Source: UBA7328 sp965247965
GTDB taxonomy: Bacteria > Bacteroidota > Bacteroidia > Chitinophagales > Saprospiraceae
Direction of reading: 5' to 3'
Length of the DNA: 64,000 bases
Assembly: GCA_965247965.1 (NCBI GenBank)
Contig: OZ252053.1
Coordinates: 5,766,001 to 5,830,000, forward strand
Shown: positions 1 through 7,836 of the stretch, one piece after another
Layout: each line of letters begins with the position of its first letter
How positions within the stretch are numbered: the stretch's first letter is position 1
Made by a program: the position numbers and the translations under genes
The notes under the pieces: model-generated
What the model saw: the letters and a program-made list of their open reading frames with translations, nothing else
Database searches by the model: none
What the model was told of the DNA's origin: nothing

Positions 1-522
1 TTTCACATCTTCTATGTTGTACCGATCTTGGTCATCTATCCATTCTCCTACTTGTTCTCCCATTGTATCAGTTAAACGGTAAATTGCCGTATCATTCGTT
101 TTTACCTCTAATAATTTATTCGCAATTTCTTCCCCATTCTCGTAACAACTAAACTGGCCTATGAATATCAACTTGCCTTGTAAATAAGGGCTTACTTTTG
201 CAGACTCGATTTGTTCGCTGTACTTGTTGGACTTATTCAATTCAATTTTACCGTAACCTGTCTTGATGCATCTTTTTTTTTACGATTTTCAACAGCCTCG
301 CCCAATGAACTCTCTAGCAATTCTCTGCCAAAATCTTTTAACAGGTAGGTAAAACTTTCTTCATAGTCGTAAAAACTTTCAATGTCCTGTAGGTTCTTTA
401 CATCACTCATCAGTTGGTCAAATCTTTTCTGTAATTTAACCACGTTCATGACTTTTAATTTTTGGTTGATATATCTAATTTAACACATATTTCCCTATAT
501 CGGGACATTTTGAAATGCACCC
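1..522 (-). mobile_element. ISKra4-like insertion sequence, partial copy cut by window edge
   Basis: Bases 1-522 match 3214-3735 of the complete element further right with no difference that I could see by eye (constant offset 3213). Only the transposase 5' part is inside the window: orfA, the A-run frameshift site and the start of orfB. The element ends at 522 with the same terminal sequence, GGGTGCATTTCA read inward. It directly abuts a truncated IS4 transposase, so it probably inserted into, or recombined with, that older element. Confidence 0.85.
237..449 (-). CDS. ISKra4-like transposase orfA (second copy)
   Basis: This 70-residue protein is identical to the one encoded at 3450-3662. 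It is the upstream reading frame of a two-frame transposase. Its codons pass through a run of nine A (coding strand) near the 3' end and stop soon after. The matching orfB of this copy runs off the left window edge, so it cannot be judged whether this copy is complete. Confidence 0.7.
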   Translation of the reverse strand: MNVVKLQKRFDQLMSDVKNLQDIESFYDYEESFTYLLKDFGRELLESSLGEAVENRKKKDASRQVTVKLN

Positions 523-1465
523 AGTAGTTTCTAATAGTTCATTAACTCGAGCAAACGAGAATAGAGATTGGAGAATCTGGGCGGACTTTGCAAATTATCT
601 TATCCAAATAGCACGCCCATTATATTTAAAAGATAATGAGTTTACGCTTGATTTAGACAATACTGTTTATGCACTGGATGCCTCAACCATTGACTTATGC
701 TTGAGTGTTTTTCCCTGGGCTAGATTTCGCAAGAAAAAGGGAGCGGTAAAACTTCACACGCTACTGGATTTACGGGGTAATATTCCCGTTTTCATAGCGA
801 TTACCGACGGTAAAGTACACGATGTCAACGTTTTAGATCAAATTATTTTCGAAGCTGGGGCATTTTATATTGTAGACAAAGGCTACTACGACTTTGACCG
901 ATTGTATCAAATAGACCAGGCAAAATCCTTTTTCGTCATTCGTGCTAAACGAAATCTGAAGTTCAAACGAATATACTCTCGGCCAATCGATAAATCACAA
1001 GGTTTGAAATGCGATCAAACCATAAAACTGACGGGTAAAAAAAGCGCCAAAATGTATCCGGACAAACTCAGAAGGGTCAAGTATTTTGATGAAACAAAAC
1101 CAAAGACTTATGTTTTCCTAACCAACAATTTTGAACTCGACGCTTTCACAATTACACTGCTTTACAAGAACAGATGGTACATAGAATTATTCTTTAAGTG
1201 GATCAAGCAGCACCTTAAGATCAAAAAATTCTGGGGTCATTCTGAAAATGCAGTAAAAACACAAATATGGGTTGCGGTGTGCACCTATTTGCTTGTGGCC
1301 ATAACGAAACAGCACATCAACTCAAAGCTGACCCTTTACGAAATATTACAAATTCTGAGCATTTCAGTTTTTGACAAAACACCTGTAAATCAACTACTTA
1401 TGAAAAAATACCATCCAACTATCCAAAATAAATTTCATAACCAATTGACTATCTTTGACTTATGA
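523..1465 (+). pseudogene. IS4-family transposase, N-terminally truncated
   Basis: DDE transposase of the IS4 family, in the group with cores such as ANENRDWRIWADFA. Visible catalytic landmarks are D in VYALDAST, D in FYIVDKGYY and the Y-R-E-K signature in YKNRWYIELFFKWIKQ. The readable protein is about 310 residues. The family is usually near 380, and the N-terminal segment of roughly 70 residues is missing exactly where the ISKra4-like end lies (522). The 3' end also runs straight into an IS6 transposase at about 1460, with no IS4 terminal repeat left. I infer a dead relic truncated on both sides. Confidence 0.8.
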
Positions 1466-2051
1466 CGCAACACTAGTGGAGTTATTACGAATGCGCGGCA
1501 TTAAAGTTGATCATGCGACGATCCAGAGATGGGTATTCAAGTTTACGCCAATTTTTGAAGCCAACTTCAGAACCAGAAAACAAAAGGTAGGTGGAAGGTG
1601 GAGAATGGATGAGACGTACGTAAAAGTGAAGGGTCAATGGATGTACCTCTATCGAGCAGTAGACAAGGCAGGCAACACAATAGATTTCCTGCTTAGCCCT
1701 AATAGAAAGAGACGGTCAGCTCATGCCTTTTTAATAAAAGCAATCAACCAGAATGGGATTCCTTCACTAATCAACATAGATAAAAGCGGAGCGAATAGAG
1801 CCGGGATCAAGGTTTTCAACCAGAGGAATTGGACGAAAATCAAATGGAGGCAATGCAAGTACCTGAATAATATTGTTGAACAAGATCACCGGTTTATCAA
1901 ATGGCAGATCGGGCCTATGTTGGGTTTCAAATCATTTGAATCAGCAAAACGAACACTGGCTGGCATTGAATTGGTTAGAATGCTAAAAAAGAACCAAATG
2001 ATAGATTCTAAATCGAGTACCTACAAATCCTTTTGTTCTTTGGCAGCATGA
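1462..2051 (+). pseudogene. IS6-family transposase, N-terminally truncated
   Basis: IS6/IS26-type DDE transposase. The three acidic residues are visible in WRMDETYVKVKG, INIDKSGAN and NNIVEQDHRFIKW, and the C-terminus has the family-like ending SFCSLAA. The usual first 30-40 residues (start of the helix-turn-helix region) are absent: homology begins at YDATLVELLRMRG, immediately after the IS4 relic's stop codon. The gene has lost its start and is probably inactive. Together with its neighbours it shows successive insertions and deletions at one spot. Confidence 0.8.
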
Positions 2052-2094
2052 TTTTGGAAGTGAAAGTAGGAATTGCTATTTTTAAGTTAAACAG

Positions 2095-2455
2095 ATGCGA
2101 CAGAACCATTCTTTTCCCTTCTACAAACAACTCGACTCAATGGATTGCGGCCCGACCTGCCTACGCATGGTTGCACGTCACCATGGAAAAAAATATTCAT
2201 TACCCTTCCTTAGAGAAAAATGCTATATAGACAAAGCTGGAGTAAGCCTCCAAGGAATAAGCGAAGCTGCTGAGTTAATTGGCTATAGAACCCTTGCAGT
2301 GAAAGTACCGTTAGTCGACGGTTCAGAGAAACCTTCATTATCAAATGCTCCGTTACCAGCCATCTTGCATTGGAACCAAAACCATTTCGTCAATATCTTT
2401 AAAATCAACAAAAAATACGGATGGATAGCCGATCCTGGAAGCGGCATTTACAAAC
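2095..2455 (+). pseudogene. C39 peptidase domain of a peptidase-containing ABC transporter, truncated by IS
   Basis: The first about 120 residues of a PCAT-type exporter, which cleaves double-glycine leaders from bacteriocins or other peptides and exports them. The catalytic Cys is in QLDSMDCGPTCLRMVARHHG, the His in ILHWNQNHFVNIF and the Asp in WIADPGSG, so the C39 triad region is complete. The transmembrane and ATPase domains (normally about 600 further residues) are missing because the ISKra4-like element begins at 2456. The open frame runs into the IS and stops at 2496. Sequence right of the IS (3736 on) does not obviously continue this protein, so the rest was lost. No precursor peptide gene was recognised nearby. 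Confidence 0.8.
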
Positions 2456-2478
2456 GGGTGCATTTCATTTTGTCCCGT

Positions 2479-3453
2479 CTAGGCGGCGCGTCTTAACCTG
2501 TCAGTTACCATATCCCAATGGCCACTTTTATTGATTACTCTGAGATTGATCATATTTTGAATTCCCTTGGCAGACCATCTTTGACCTGACAGTTTCATCC
2601 TTTTTTGCAATACGTTGCGGTGCGCTGCTTCTATGGCTCCAGAACCTATTAACATTCCCTTTTCTATGTATGAAGGGTAATCCATTCTTGTCTTGTTCCT
2701 TTCTAAATAGACCATCAATTTCCTCTTTTCCTCTTTTTTTAATTTCGTGTTACAATTCAATTCATCGATCCGTTCTATAAGGCTATCATAACCCTTTTCT
2801 TTTAATAGTGAAGCTGTCTGTGAAATCCATTCTTTTCTTACTTTTTTATTTTTCATACACACATTTGCGTATTTGCTCACATTTTTAACGGCGTGGTAAA
2901 AATCTAGTACTTGGGTTGCATCAGGATATTCTGCTGTAATCCATTTTTCTATCCATACAGCTCCGTCATTCACAAAAACCATCCGGTCTTTTAATCCTGA
3001 ATATTCATCTAATAACACTGAAACTTTTGTCTCAAATTCTTCATGATCACCCAAATGACCTACATATTCACTATTCCTAATCCACTGTCTATCAGCACTT
3101 TGAGGTAGAATTGAGCTTTGTTTGAATACCCTTCCCAATTTTACCTCTTTCCATCCCGGTCCTCTTGTCAATAAATGAGAACCATCCACCTGACAATAAA
3201 CTCTATCCTCTTTTTTCACATCTTCTATGTTGTACCGATCTTGGTCATCTATCCATTCTCCTACTTGTTCTCCCATTGTATCAGTTAAACGGTAAATTGC
3301 CGTATCATTCGTTTTTACCTCTAATAATTTATTCGCAATTTCTTCCCCATTCTCGTAACAACTAAACTGGCCTATGAATATCAACTTGCCTTGTAAATAA
3401 GGGCTTACTTTTGCAGACTCGATTTGTTCGCTGTACTTGTTGGACTTATTCAA
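2479..3453 (-). CDS. ISKra4-family transposase orfB (main catalytic frame)
   Basis: This frame carries the catalytic DDE-type core of an ISKra4-like transposase. Landmarks are YCQVDGSHLLTRG, FVNDGAVWIEKW, QVLDFYHAVKNVSKY and the C-terminal IGSGAIEAAHRNVLQKRMK, typical of this family. The only start codon in the displayed frame is a TTG at 3451-3453. Reading a -1 shift on the nine-A run at 3486-3494 joins orfA to this frame without a stop, and the joining peptide (KRCIKTGYGKIELNKSNK) is Cys/Lys-rich. I therefore regard orfA-orfB as one protein made by frameshifting or polymerase slippage. It looks intact. Confidence 0.8.
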   Translation of the reverse strand: MNKSNKYSEQIESAKVSPYLQGKLIFIGQFSCYENGEEIANKLLEVKTNDTAIYRLTDTMGEQVGEWIDDQDRYNIEDVKKEDRVYCQVDGSHLLTRGPGWKEVKLGRVFKQSSILPQSADRQWIRNSEYVGHLGDHEEFETKVSVLLDEYSGLKDRMVFVNDGAVWIEKWITAEYPDATQVLDFYHAVKNVSKYANVCMKNKKVRKEWISQTASLLKEKGYDSLIERIDELNCNTKLKKEEKRKLMVYLERNKTRMDYPSYIEKGMLIGSGAIEAAHRNVLQKRMKLSGQRWSAKGIQNMINLRVINKSGHWDMVTDRLRRAA

Positions 3454-3662
3454 TTCAATTTTACCGTAACCTGTCTTGATGCATCTTTTTTTTTACGATT
3501 TTCAACAGCCTCGCCCAATGAACTCTCTAGCAATTCTCTGCCAAAATCTTTTAACAGGTAGGTAAAACTTTCTTCATAGTCGTAAAAACTTTCAATGTCC
3601 TGTAGGTTCTTTACATCACTCATCAGTTGGTCAAATCTTTTCTGTAATTTAACCACGTTCAT
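3450..3662 (-). CDS. ISKra4-family transposase orfA
   Basis: A 70-residue upstream frame that starts at ATG 3660-3662 and stops at 3450-3452, overlapping the orfB start by 4 bases. The final codons AAT-CGT are followed by nine A residues, a classic slippery run. Alone it has no recognisable domain; its role is as the N-terminal part of the frameshifted transposase. A second identical copy lies at 237-449. Confidence 0.75.
   Translation of the reverse strand: MNVVKLQKRFDQLMSDVKNLQDIESFYDYEESFTYLLKDFGRELLESSLGEAVENRKKKDASRQVTVKLN
3486..3494 (-). promoter_or_regulatory. Putative -1 frameshift/slippage site in ISKra4-like transposase
   Basis: Nine consecutive A on the coding strand near the end of orfA. 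A -1 slip here opens a stop-free path into orfB, whereas the zero frame stops 13 codons after the run. The same run is present in the other copy (273-281). Confidence 0.6.
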
Positions 3663-3735
3663 GACTTTTAATTTTTGGTTGATATATCTAATTTAACACA
3701 TATTTCCCTATATCGGGACATTTTGAAATGCACCC

Positions 3736-4034
3736 AGTATTCCAATTTAATTTTTCCAATTACTGTTGATCTTGCCGGTCAAAATGGTCAACCTGTCTTT
3801 GTGAAACTCATCGATCTGGAACGGCAATTATCCAGTGTCAAAAACGATTTATCCAACCTGATCTACCTAAAGGAGGCCGTCGAAGATTCCGAACGATTTG
3901 TTGTATCCGCCGAACCTAAGAAGGACTTGGCCGATCAGCATCAATGGTGGGAAAATATCCGAAACAGTTCTTTATTTGAATACATTGATATTTCGGAAAA
4001 AGAAAAACTACATATATCAGAAGCACCCATCTAA
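3736..4034 (+). pseudogene. Unrecognised gene fragment right of the ISKra4-like element
   Basis: Open frame that enters from the IS end and codes about 98 residues of non-IS protein (for example VDLAGQNGQPVFVKLIDLE and DQHQWWENIRNSSLF) before TAA at 4032-4034. The apparent start inside the IS is an artefact. Composition looks like real protein with a possible short coiled stretch, but I cannot assign a family. It may be the C-terminal remains of a gene that lost its front when the IS region was rearranged. A further open stretch in another frame follows to 4209 and may be a frameshifted continuation. Confidence 0.35.
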
Positions 4035-4137
4035 TGACCTTAATCAATACACGGAATGGTGGTGGAGACCTAGAAAAATAGCATGCCGGCCACACACCAT
4101 GAGAACTGCTGATGAAATTGGCGAAAAGGTTGCATTT

Positions 4138-4215
4138 AACCTGTTAGATCCCTATATATCTATTCTCCAAAATTTGAATTTGGCAATGATTATTTTTATG
4201 ATGACCTAACAGGTT
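4138..4215. repeat. 78-bp MITE-like element with AACCTGTTAG termini, copy 1
   Basis: Starts AACCTGTTAGAT (4138-4149) and ends CTAACAGGTT (4206-4215), exact inverted repeats over 10 bases. A same-sized element with the same ends lies at 25420-25498, although the interiors differ. The right arm is followed by a T run, so it could also act as a terminator for plus-strand transcripts. Confidence 0.5.
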
Positions 4216-4270
4216 TTTTTATCCCATATCAATCGTTGATGTCCAGTATTCTTCAACTACTAAATGAAGA

Positions 4271-4305
4271 AAAAAAAAGTCTTTGCCGTAACAAAGACTC
4301 TTGAT
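4271..4305 (-). terminator. Rho-independent terminator after RRM gene A
   Basis: Perfect 8-bp stem AGTCTTTG/CAAAGACT (4278-4285 with 4292-4299) with a 6-base loop. Read on the minus strand it is followed by a run of eight or more U. It lies just downstream of the RRM stop and has a counterpart after the second RRM gene. Confidence 0.75.
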
Positions 4306-4325
4306 TTTTAAAACAGATATTTATT

Positions 4326-4607
4326 CTAATATCGTCTCCCGCCACCGCGGTTATCATTTCTTTTCTCCCTTGGCTCGGCTTTCTTCACAACAATTGTTCT
4401 TCCGTCCAATTCAGTGTCATTCAAACCATCGATGGCATTTTGTCCTTCATCGTCATTGGTCATTTCGACGAAACCGAAGCCTTTTGATCTACTGGTGGCT
4501 TTGTCCGTAATGATTTTTACCGAATCTATTTCTCCATATTCTGAAAAAACGTTCTGCAAATCGGACTCTTGGGTGTCATAGCTTAACTTTGCTACAAAAA
4601 TGTTCAT
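4326..4607 (-). CDS. RRM-domain RNA-binding protein, copy A
   Basis: This 93-residue cytoplasmic protein consists of one RNA recognition motif and a short Gly/Arg tail. RNP2 is IFVAKL near the N-terminus and RNP1 is KGFGFVEM around residues 42-49, with the expected aromatic residues for single-stranded RNA contact. The tail (NDNRGGGRRY) is RGG-like. Such stand-alone RRM proteins are common in Bacteroidota and cyanobacteria and are often linked to cold or stress, though that role is not shown here. A paralogue at 6889-7170 differs at only a handful of residues (for example SRSKG against DRSKG). Its leader carries a conserved imperfect palindrome and a terminator follows the stop. Confidence 0.92.
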   Translation of the reverse strand: MNIFVAKLSYDTQESDLQNVFSEYGEIDSVKIITDKATSRSKGFGFVEMTNDDEGQNAIDGLNDTELDGRTIVVKKAEPREKRNDNRGGGRRY

Positions 4608-4633
4608 AAATAATTTTTTAAAATAAAAAAAAT

Positions 4634-4662
4634 GTCAATACAGAAATTGAATTCTCATTGAC
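4634..4662 (-). promoter_or_regulatory. Conserved leader palindrome upstream of RRM gene A
   Basis: GTCAAT and ATTGAC form the outer arms of a 29-base block 26 nt upstream of the ATG. The same block, with one or two changes, precedes the other RRM gene. It could be an operator or a 5'-UTR RNA element; it is conserved beyond what the surrounding non-coding DNA shows. Confidence 0.45.
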
Positions 4663-4802
4663 TACAGATCGGTAACTGATTTATTTTGGTATTAGTTCCA
4701 TTAAAATATTTTCCGTCCTCGATCGGAAAATCATTATGATCTAGTAAAATGTATACTTTGATAAGGACTGATGAATTCTTAACAAAATAAAGCGCACAGT
4801 TT

Positions 4803-6701
4803 GTGACTGTTGATCAAATTGCCATAGTGGTAATTATCGTGATGACTTTTCTCCTTTTTATCTGGGGACGTTGGCGATATGATATTGTTTCGGTTATTGC
4901 GTTAGGTACTTTATTTATTGCTGACCAGGTGCTGGGTGGGCAAACATCAAATTTGATCATGGATGAGTCCAATGTATTCATTGGATTTGCGCATCCGGCA
5001 GTTATTACCGTAGTTCTGGTGCTTATAATCAGCAGAGCACTGCGAAATGCTGGTGTAGTTGAACTGATCTCTCGCCAAATAGCCCCTTTATCCAAACATC
5101 AAGTCACCCATATCACTAGCTTGAGCGGAGTAGCAGCTATTCTTTCAGCAATTATGAACAATGTTGGCGCACTTGCTTTAATGCTGCCGGTAGCACTTAA
5201 AAGTTCCGCAATGCGAAAACGATCACCTAGCATTCTCCTAATGCCATTGGCATTTGCAAGTATTCTGGGTGGAATGATAACCATGATAGGTACCCCACCT
5301 AACATTATCATTTCTACCTTCCGTAAAACTCTACTGATGGATTTGAAATCACGTGCTCTTGAAGACGTGTTCTCTCCCGAAGTTCAATATTTTGAATCTC
5401 AAAATATTAATGTTCAGCAATTTCAACCAGAACCATTTGCGATGTTTGATTTCAGTCCCGTTGGAGGATCGATAGCATTGTTGGGCGTATTGTTTGTAGC
5501 CCTGATCGGTTGGCGGTTGATACGAAAGAAATCTTATAAAAAACCGGGGACAGAAACACTTTTCTCAATTAATGAATACATTACCCCGATTCGCATTCCA
5601 AAGAAAAGCAAATTCATTGGTCTGAAGATTATTGAGATAGAGCACTTCACTGAGGATAGGCTCACAATATTTGGATACATAGCTGAAGATGAAAAAGTCT
5701 ATAGTCCCAGGCCTGATCATATCATTCAAGAAGGTGACAGGTTTCAAATTATGGCTGATCCTGTTGACCTCAAGGTGATGATGGATGAGTATGGTCTGCG
5801 GCTTACAAAGTTAATGCGCGAACGTATTGATAGTTTGAAAGACGAGCACACTGCTTTTAAGGAGGTATTAATAAAACCTGATTCACCATTGGAGAATCGC
5901 GATCGGGATTATTTGCGTAAACGCACTTCCAATACCTTGATTCTGATGGCTGTTGCCCGGCGGGGAGAACCAATCCATAAACGGCTTGGCAATGTAGCTT
6001 TTCGTGTCGGTGACGTGTTGCTGTTGCAAGGCAATGTCGATAATCTTGATGATAATATAAGCTCTCTTGACCTCCTTCCGTTGGCTGAAAGAAATGTGAC
6101 TATGGGTGTTTTTTCTAAGGTGGGCTTAGCCCTATTGATCTTTGGCTCAGCCATCGCACTAAATACGTTTGGTATCCTGCCTATCACAGTGGCATTTATG
6201 GGAGCTGTTTTGGCGTATGTTTTTACTGGCATACTGCAAGTTCGTGAAATATACAGCCAAATAGATTGGCCAATCATAGTGCTACTTGGCGCCATGATTC
6301 CTGTTAGTAATGCTCTTCAAACAACAGATAGTACCCGATTAATTGCTGATGCTATGGTGAGCATGACACACAGCTTGCCTACCTGGTTTATATTGGCTTT
6401 GATCATGATCATTACCATGACTCTTTCAGATGTGATAAATAATGCAGCTACAGCTCTTATAATGGCGCCGATTGCAGTTGAGATTGCCATAACTATGAGC
6501 GTTAGTATTGATCCACTATTAATGTGTGTTGCAGTAGGTGCCTCTTGTGCATTTCTTACACCTATTGGCCATCAGTGTAATGCCCTTATACTTGGGCCGG
6601 GAGGGTATCGGTTTTCCGATTACTGGAGAATGGGATTACCATTGGAAATTCTAATTGTAATAATAGGCACACCCCTGATTATGCTGTTCTGGCCATTATA
6701 A
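4803..6701 (+). CDS. SLC13-family permease with two TrkA-C (RCK_C) domains
   Basis: This 632-residue inner-membrane transporter of the ion-transporter superfamily has about five N-terminal and six C-terminal membrane segments around a cytoplasmic insert. Two TrkA-C-type domains are visible at roughly residues 260-330 and 350-415 (FIGLKIIEIEHF and SNTLILMAVARRGEPIHKRLG). The membrane halves carry repeat signatures SAIMNNVGALALMLPVAL and SDVINNAATALIMAPIAV, the Asn-containing hairpins that bind Na+ in this family. The substrate (sulfate, dicarboxylate or another anion) cannot be told. The start is a GTG at 4803. It sits alone between the two RRM genes, with no operon partner. Confidence 0.88.
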   Translation: MTVDQIAIVVIIVMTFLLFIWGRWRYDIVSVIALGTLFIADQVLGGQTSNLIMDESNVFIGFAHPAVITVVLVLIISRALRNAGVVELISRQIAPLSKHQVTHITSLSGVAAILSAIMNNVGALALMLPVALKSSAMRKRSPSILLMPLAFASILGGMITMIGTPPNIIISTFRKTLLMDLKSRALEDVFSPEVQYFESQNINVQQFQPEPFAMFDFSPVGGSIALLGVLFVALIGWRLIRKKSYKKPGTETLFSINEYITPIRIPKKSKFIGLKIIEIEHFTEDRLTIFGYIAEDEKVYSPRPDHIIQEGDRFQIMADPVDLKVMMDEYGLRLTKLMRERIDSLKDEHTAFKEVLIKPDSPLENRDRDYLRKRTSNTLILMAVARRGEPIHKRLGNVAFRVGDVLLLQGNVDNLDDNISSLDLLPLAERNVTMGVFSKVGLALLIFGSAIALNTFGILPITVAFMGAVLAYVFTGILQVREIYSQIDWPIIVLLGAMIPVSNALQTTDSTRLIADAMVSMTHSLPTWFILALIMIITMTLSDVINNAATALIMAPIAVEIAITMSVSIDPLLMCVAVGASCAFLTPIGHQCNALILGPGGYRFSDYWRMGLPLEILIVIIGTPLIMLFWPL

Positions 6702-6833
6702 GACGGGCAGCACCAACAACAAGAGACATTTTCTGCTTTGGAGACAAAACGGTCCTATGCCCAGGGTTCTTCCCTGCGTACAATCTGCCGACAACTCGGT
6801 AGTGATTTATTTGTTGGCTTAATTATAGGTAAA

Positions 6834-6868
6834 TGAAAAAAAAGTCCTTGCTTGCGCAAAGACTTTTT
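6834..6868 (-). terminator. Rho-independent terminator after RRM gene B
   Basis: On the minus strand a stem AGTCTTTG/CAAGGACT with a short CGCAAG loop precedes a U run. It is a diverged copy of the terminator at 4271-4305, showing that the duplicated unit included the terminator. The upstream A run could make it bidirectional and end transcription of the permease as well. Confidence 0.7.
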
Positions 6869-6888
6869 TTCAAAAACAGATATTCATT

Positions 6889-7170
6889 CTAATATCGTCT
6901 ACCTCCACCTCGGTTATCATTTCTGTTTTCCCTTGGTTGGGCTTTCTTGACGACAATTGTTCTGCCGTCCAATTCCGTTTCGTTCAATCCATCAATTGCA
7001 TTCTGTCCATCATCATCATTTGCCATTTCGACAAATCCAAAGCCTTTTGATCTGTCGGTTGCTTTGTCCGTAATGATTTTTACCGAATCTATTTCTCCAT
7101 ATTCTGAAAAAGCGTTCTGCAAATCGGACTCTTGGGTGTCATAGCTTAACTTTGCTACAAAAATATTCAT
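6889..7170 (-). CDS. RRM-domain RNA-binding protein, copy B
   Basis: A 93-residue paralogue of the protein at 4326-4607, with RNP2 IFVAKL, RNP1 KGFGFVEM and the same GGGRRY C-terminus. Differences are few and mostly conservative (QNAF for QNVF, AQPREN for AEPREK), so the duplication is recent or homogenised by gene conversion. Upstream and downstream non-coding DNA is duplicated too. Both genes point left and flank the SLC13 permease. Function in RNA binding is inferred from the motif. Confidence 0.92.
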   Translation of the reverse strand: MNIFVAKLSYDTQESDLQNAFSEYGEIDSVKIITDKATDRSKGFGFVEMANDDDGQNAIDGLNETELDGRTIVVKKAQPRENRNDNRGGGRRY

Positions 7171-7195
7171 AAATTAATTTTAAAATAAAAAAAAT

Positions 7196-7224
7196 GTCAA
7201 TACCGAAATTGAATTCTCATTGAC
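7196..7224 (-). promoter_or_regulatory. Conserved leader palindrome upstream of RRM gene B
   Basis: Same 29-base block as at 4634-4662 with outer arms GTCAAT/ATTGAC, 25 nt upstream of the ATG. Its preservation together with the spacing suggests a shared regulatory role, either as DNA operator or RNA structure. Confidence 0.45.
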
Positions 7225-7352
7225 TACATACCGGTAACTGCATTTCTATGGTAATAGTTTCATTAGAGGCAAAGAATTTGCATTACTTAGTGGTATATCT
7301 AAATTCAATTGATATAAAAACGCAAATAAATACGCTAAGACACCCTTTCGTA

Positions 7353-7832
7353 ATGCTGCTGTCCTTCCTGTCGATTTTCAGTTATGGACAAGAACTGGCA
7401 TTCAAGACCAATGGCAGACTCATCCTGGGTGGTCATAAAGAACGAACCGCTTCAATTGGGGTAGGAGATATTGATATTCTCATAACCAACCGGGGAAGTG
7501 AAAATGAAATGTGCCTGAACGACGGAACCGGTAAATTTTCGAAGTGTCTGGGATTTGGTACTAATGATGATTCAACGATAGATGTGGAAGTGGCCGATAT
7601 GGATGGAGATAACGACTATGATCTTATATTGGCAAATCGAGACGAACAGCAAAACTTCGTATATCTCAATGACGGTCGTTTGGATTTTTCCGAAAAAATT
7701 CCATTTGGGACAGGTAAAGATAATACCCGATCGGTGGCCGTTGCAGATTTCAACAATGATGGATATTTGGATATTATCGAAAGCAATTCAGACGAAGTCA
7801 ATCGCTATTATTTCAATTTGAAGAAGAAGTAA
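7353..7832 (+). CDS. Secreted FG-GAP/VCBS repeat protein, short
   Basis: I prefer the ATG at 7353 because it gives a signal peptide (MLLSFLSIFSYGQ). Three FG-GAP-like repeats follow. Two carry intact calcium-loop motifs, ADMDGDNDYDL and ADFNNDGYLDI. The first is shortened to GVGDIDILITNRG and seems to lack a DGDG-type segment. The mature protein is only about 145 residues, short for a beta-propeller, which normally needs several more repeats. It is therefore probably a truncated or reduced member of the family. No neighbours suggest a pathway. Confidence 0.65.
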   Translation: MLLSFLSIFSYGQELAFKTNGRLILGGHKERTASIGVGDIDILITNRGSENEMCLNDGTGKFSKCLGFGTNDDSTIDVEVADMDGDNDYDLILANRDEQQNFVYLNDGRLDFSEKIPFGTGKDNTRSVAVADFNNDGYLDIIESNSDEVNRYYFNLKKK

Positions 7833-7836
7833 GGTA

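Larger units (their letters stand above)
2456..3735 (-). mobile_element. Complete ISKra4-like insertion sequence (about 1280 bp)
   Basis: The element is bounded by imperfect inverted repeats: GTGCATTTCATTTTGTCCCG at 2458-2477 against the reverse complement of 3714-3733, 18 of 20 matching. The outermost shared sequence is GGGTGCATTTCA. It carries two overlapping transposase frames on the minus strand. I see no convincing target-site duplication (left flank ends ACAAAC, right flank begins AGTATT). This fits rearrangement after insertion, since the interrupted C39 gene does not resume on the right. Confidence 0.85.

Noticed and set aside
1455..1465. Genuine start codon of the IS6 transposase
   Set aside because: The ATG falls inside the IS4 relic's last codons; the family's N-terminal region is absent, so the start is accidental.
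3165..3365. 66-residue plus-strand frame inside the ISKra4-like element
   Set aside because: Shadow of the transposase gene with no protein features.
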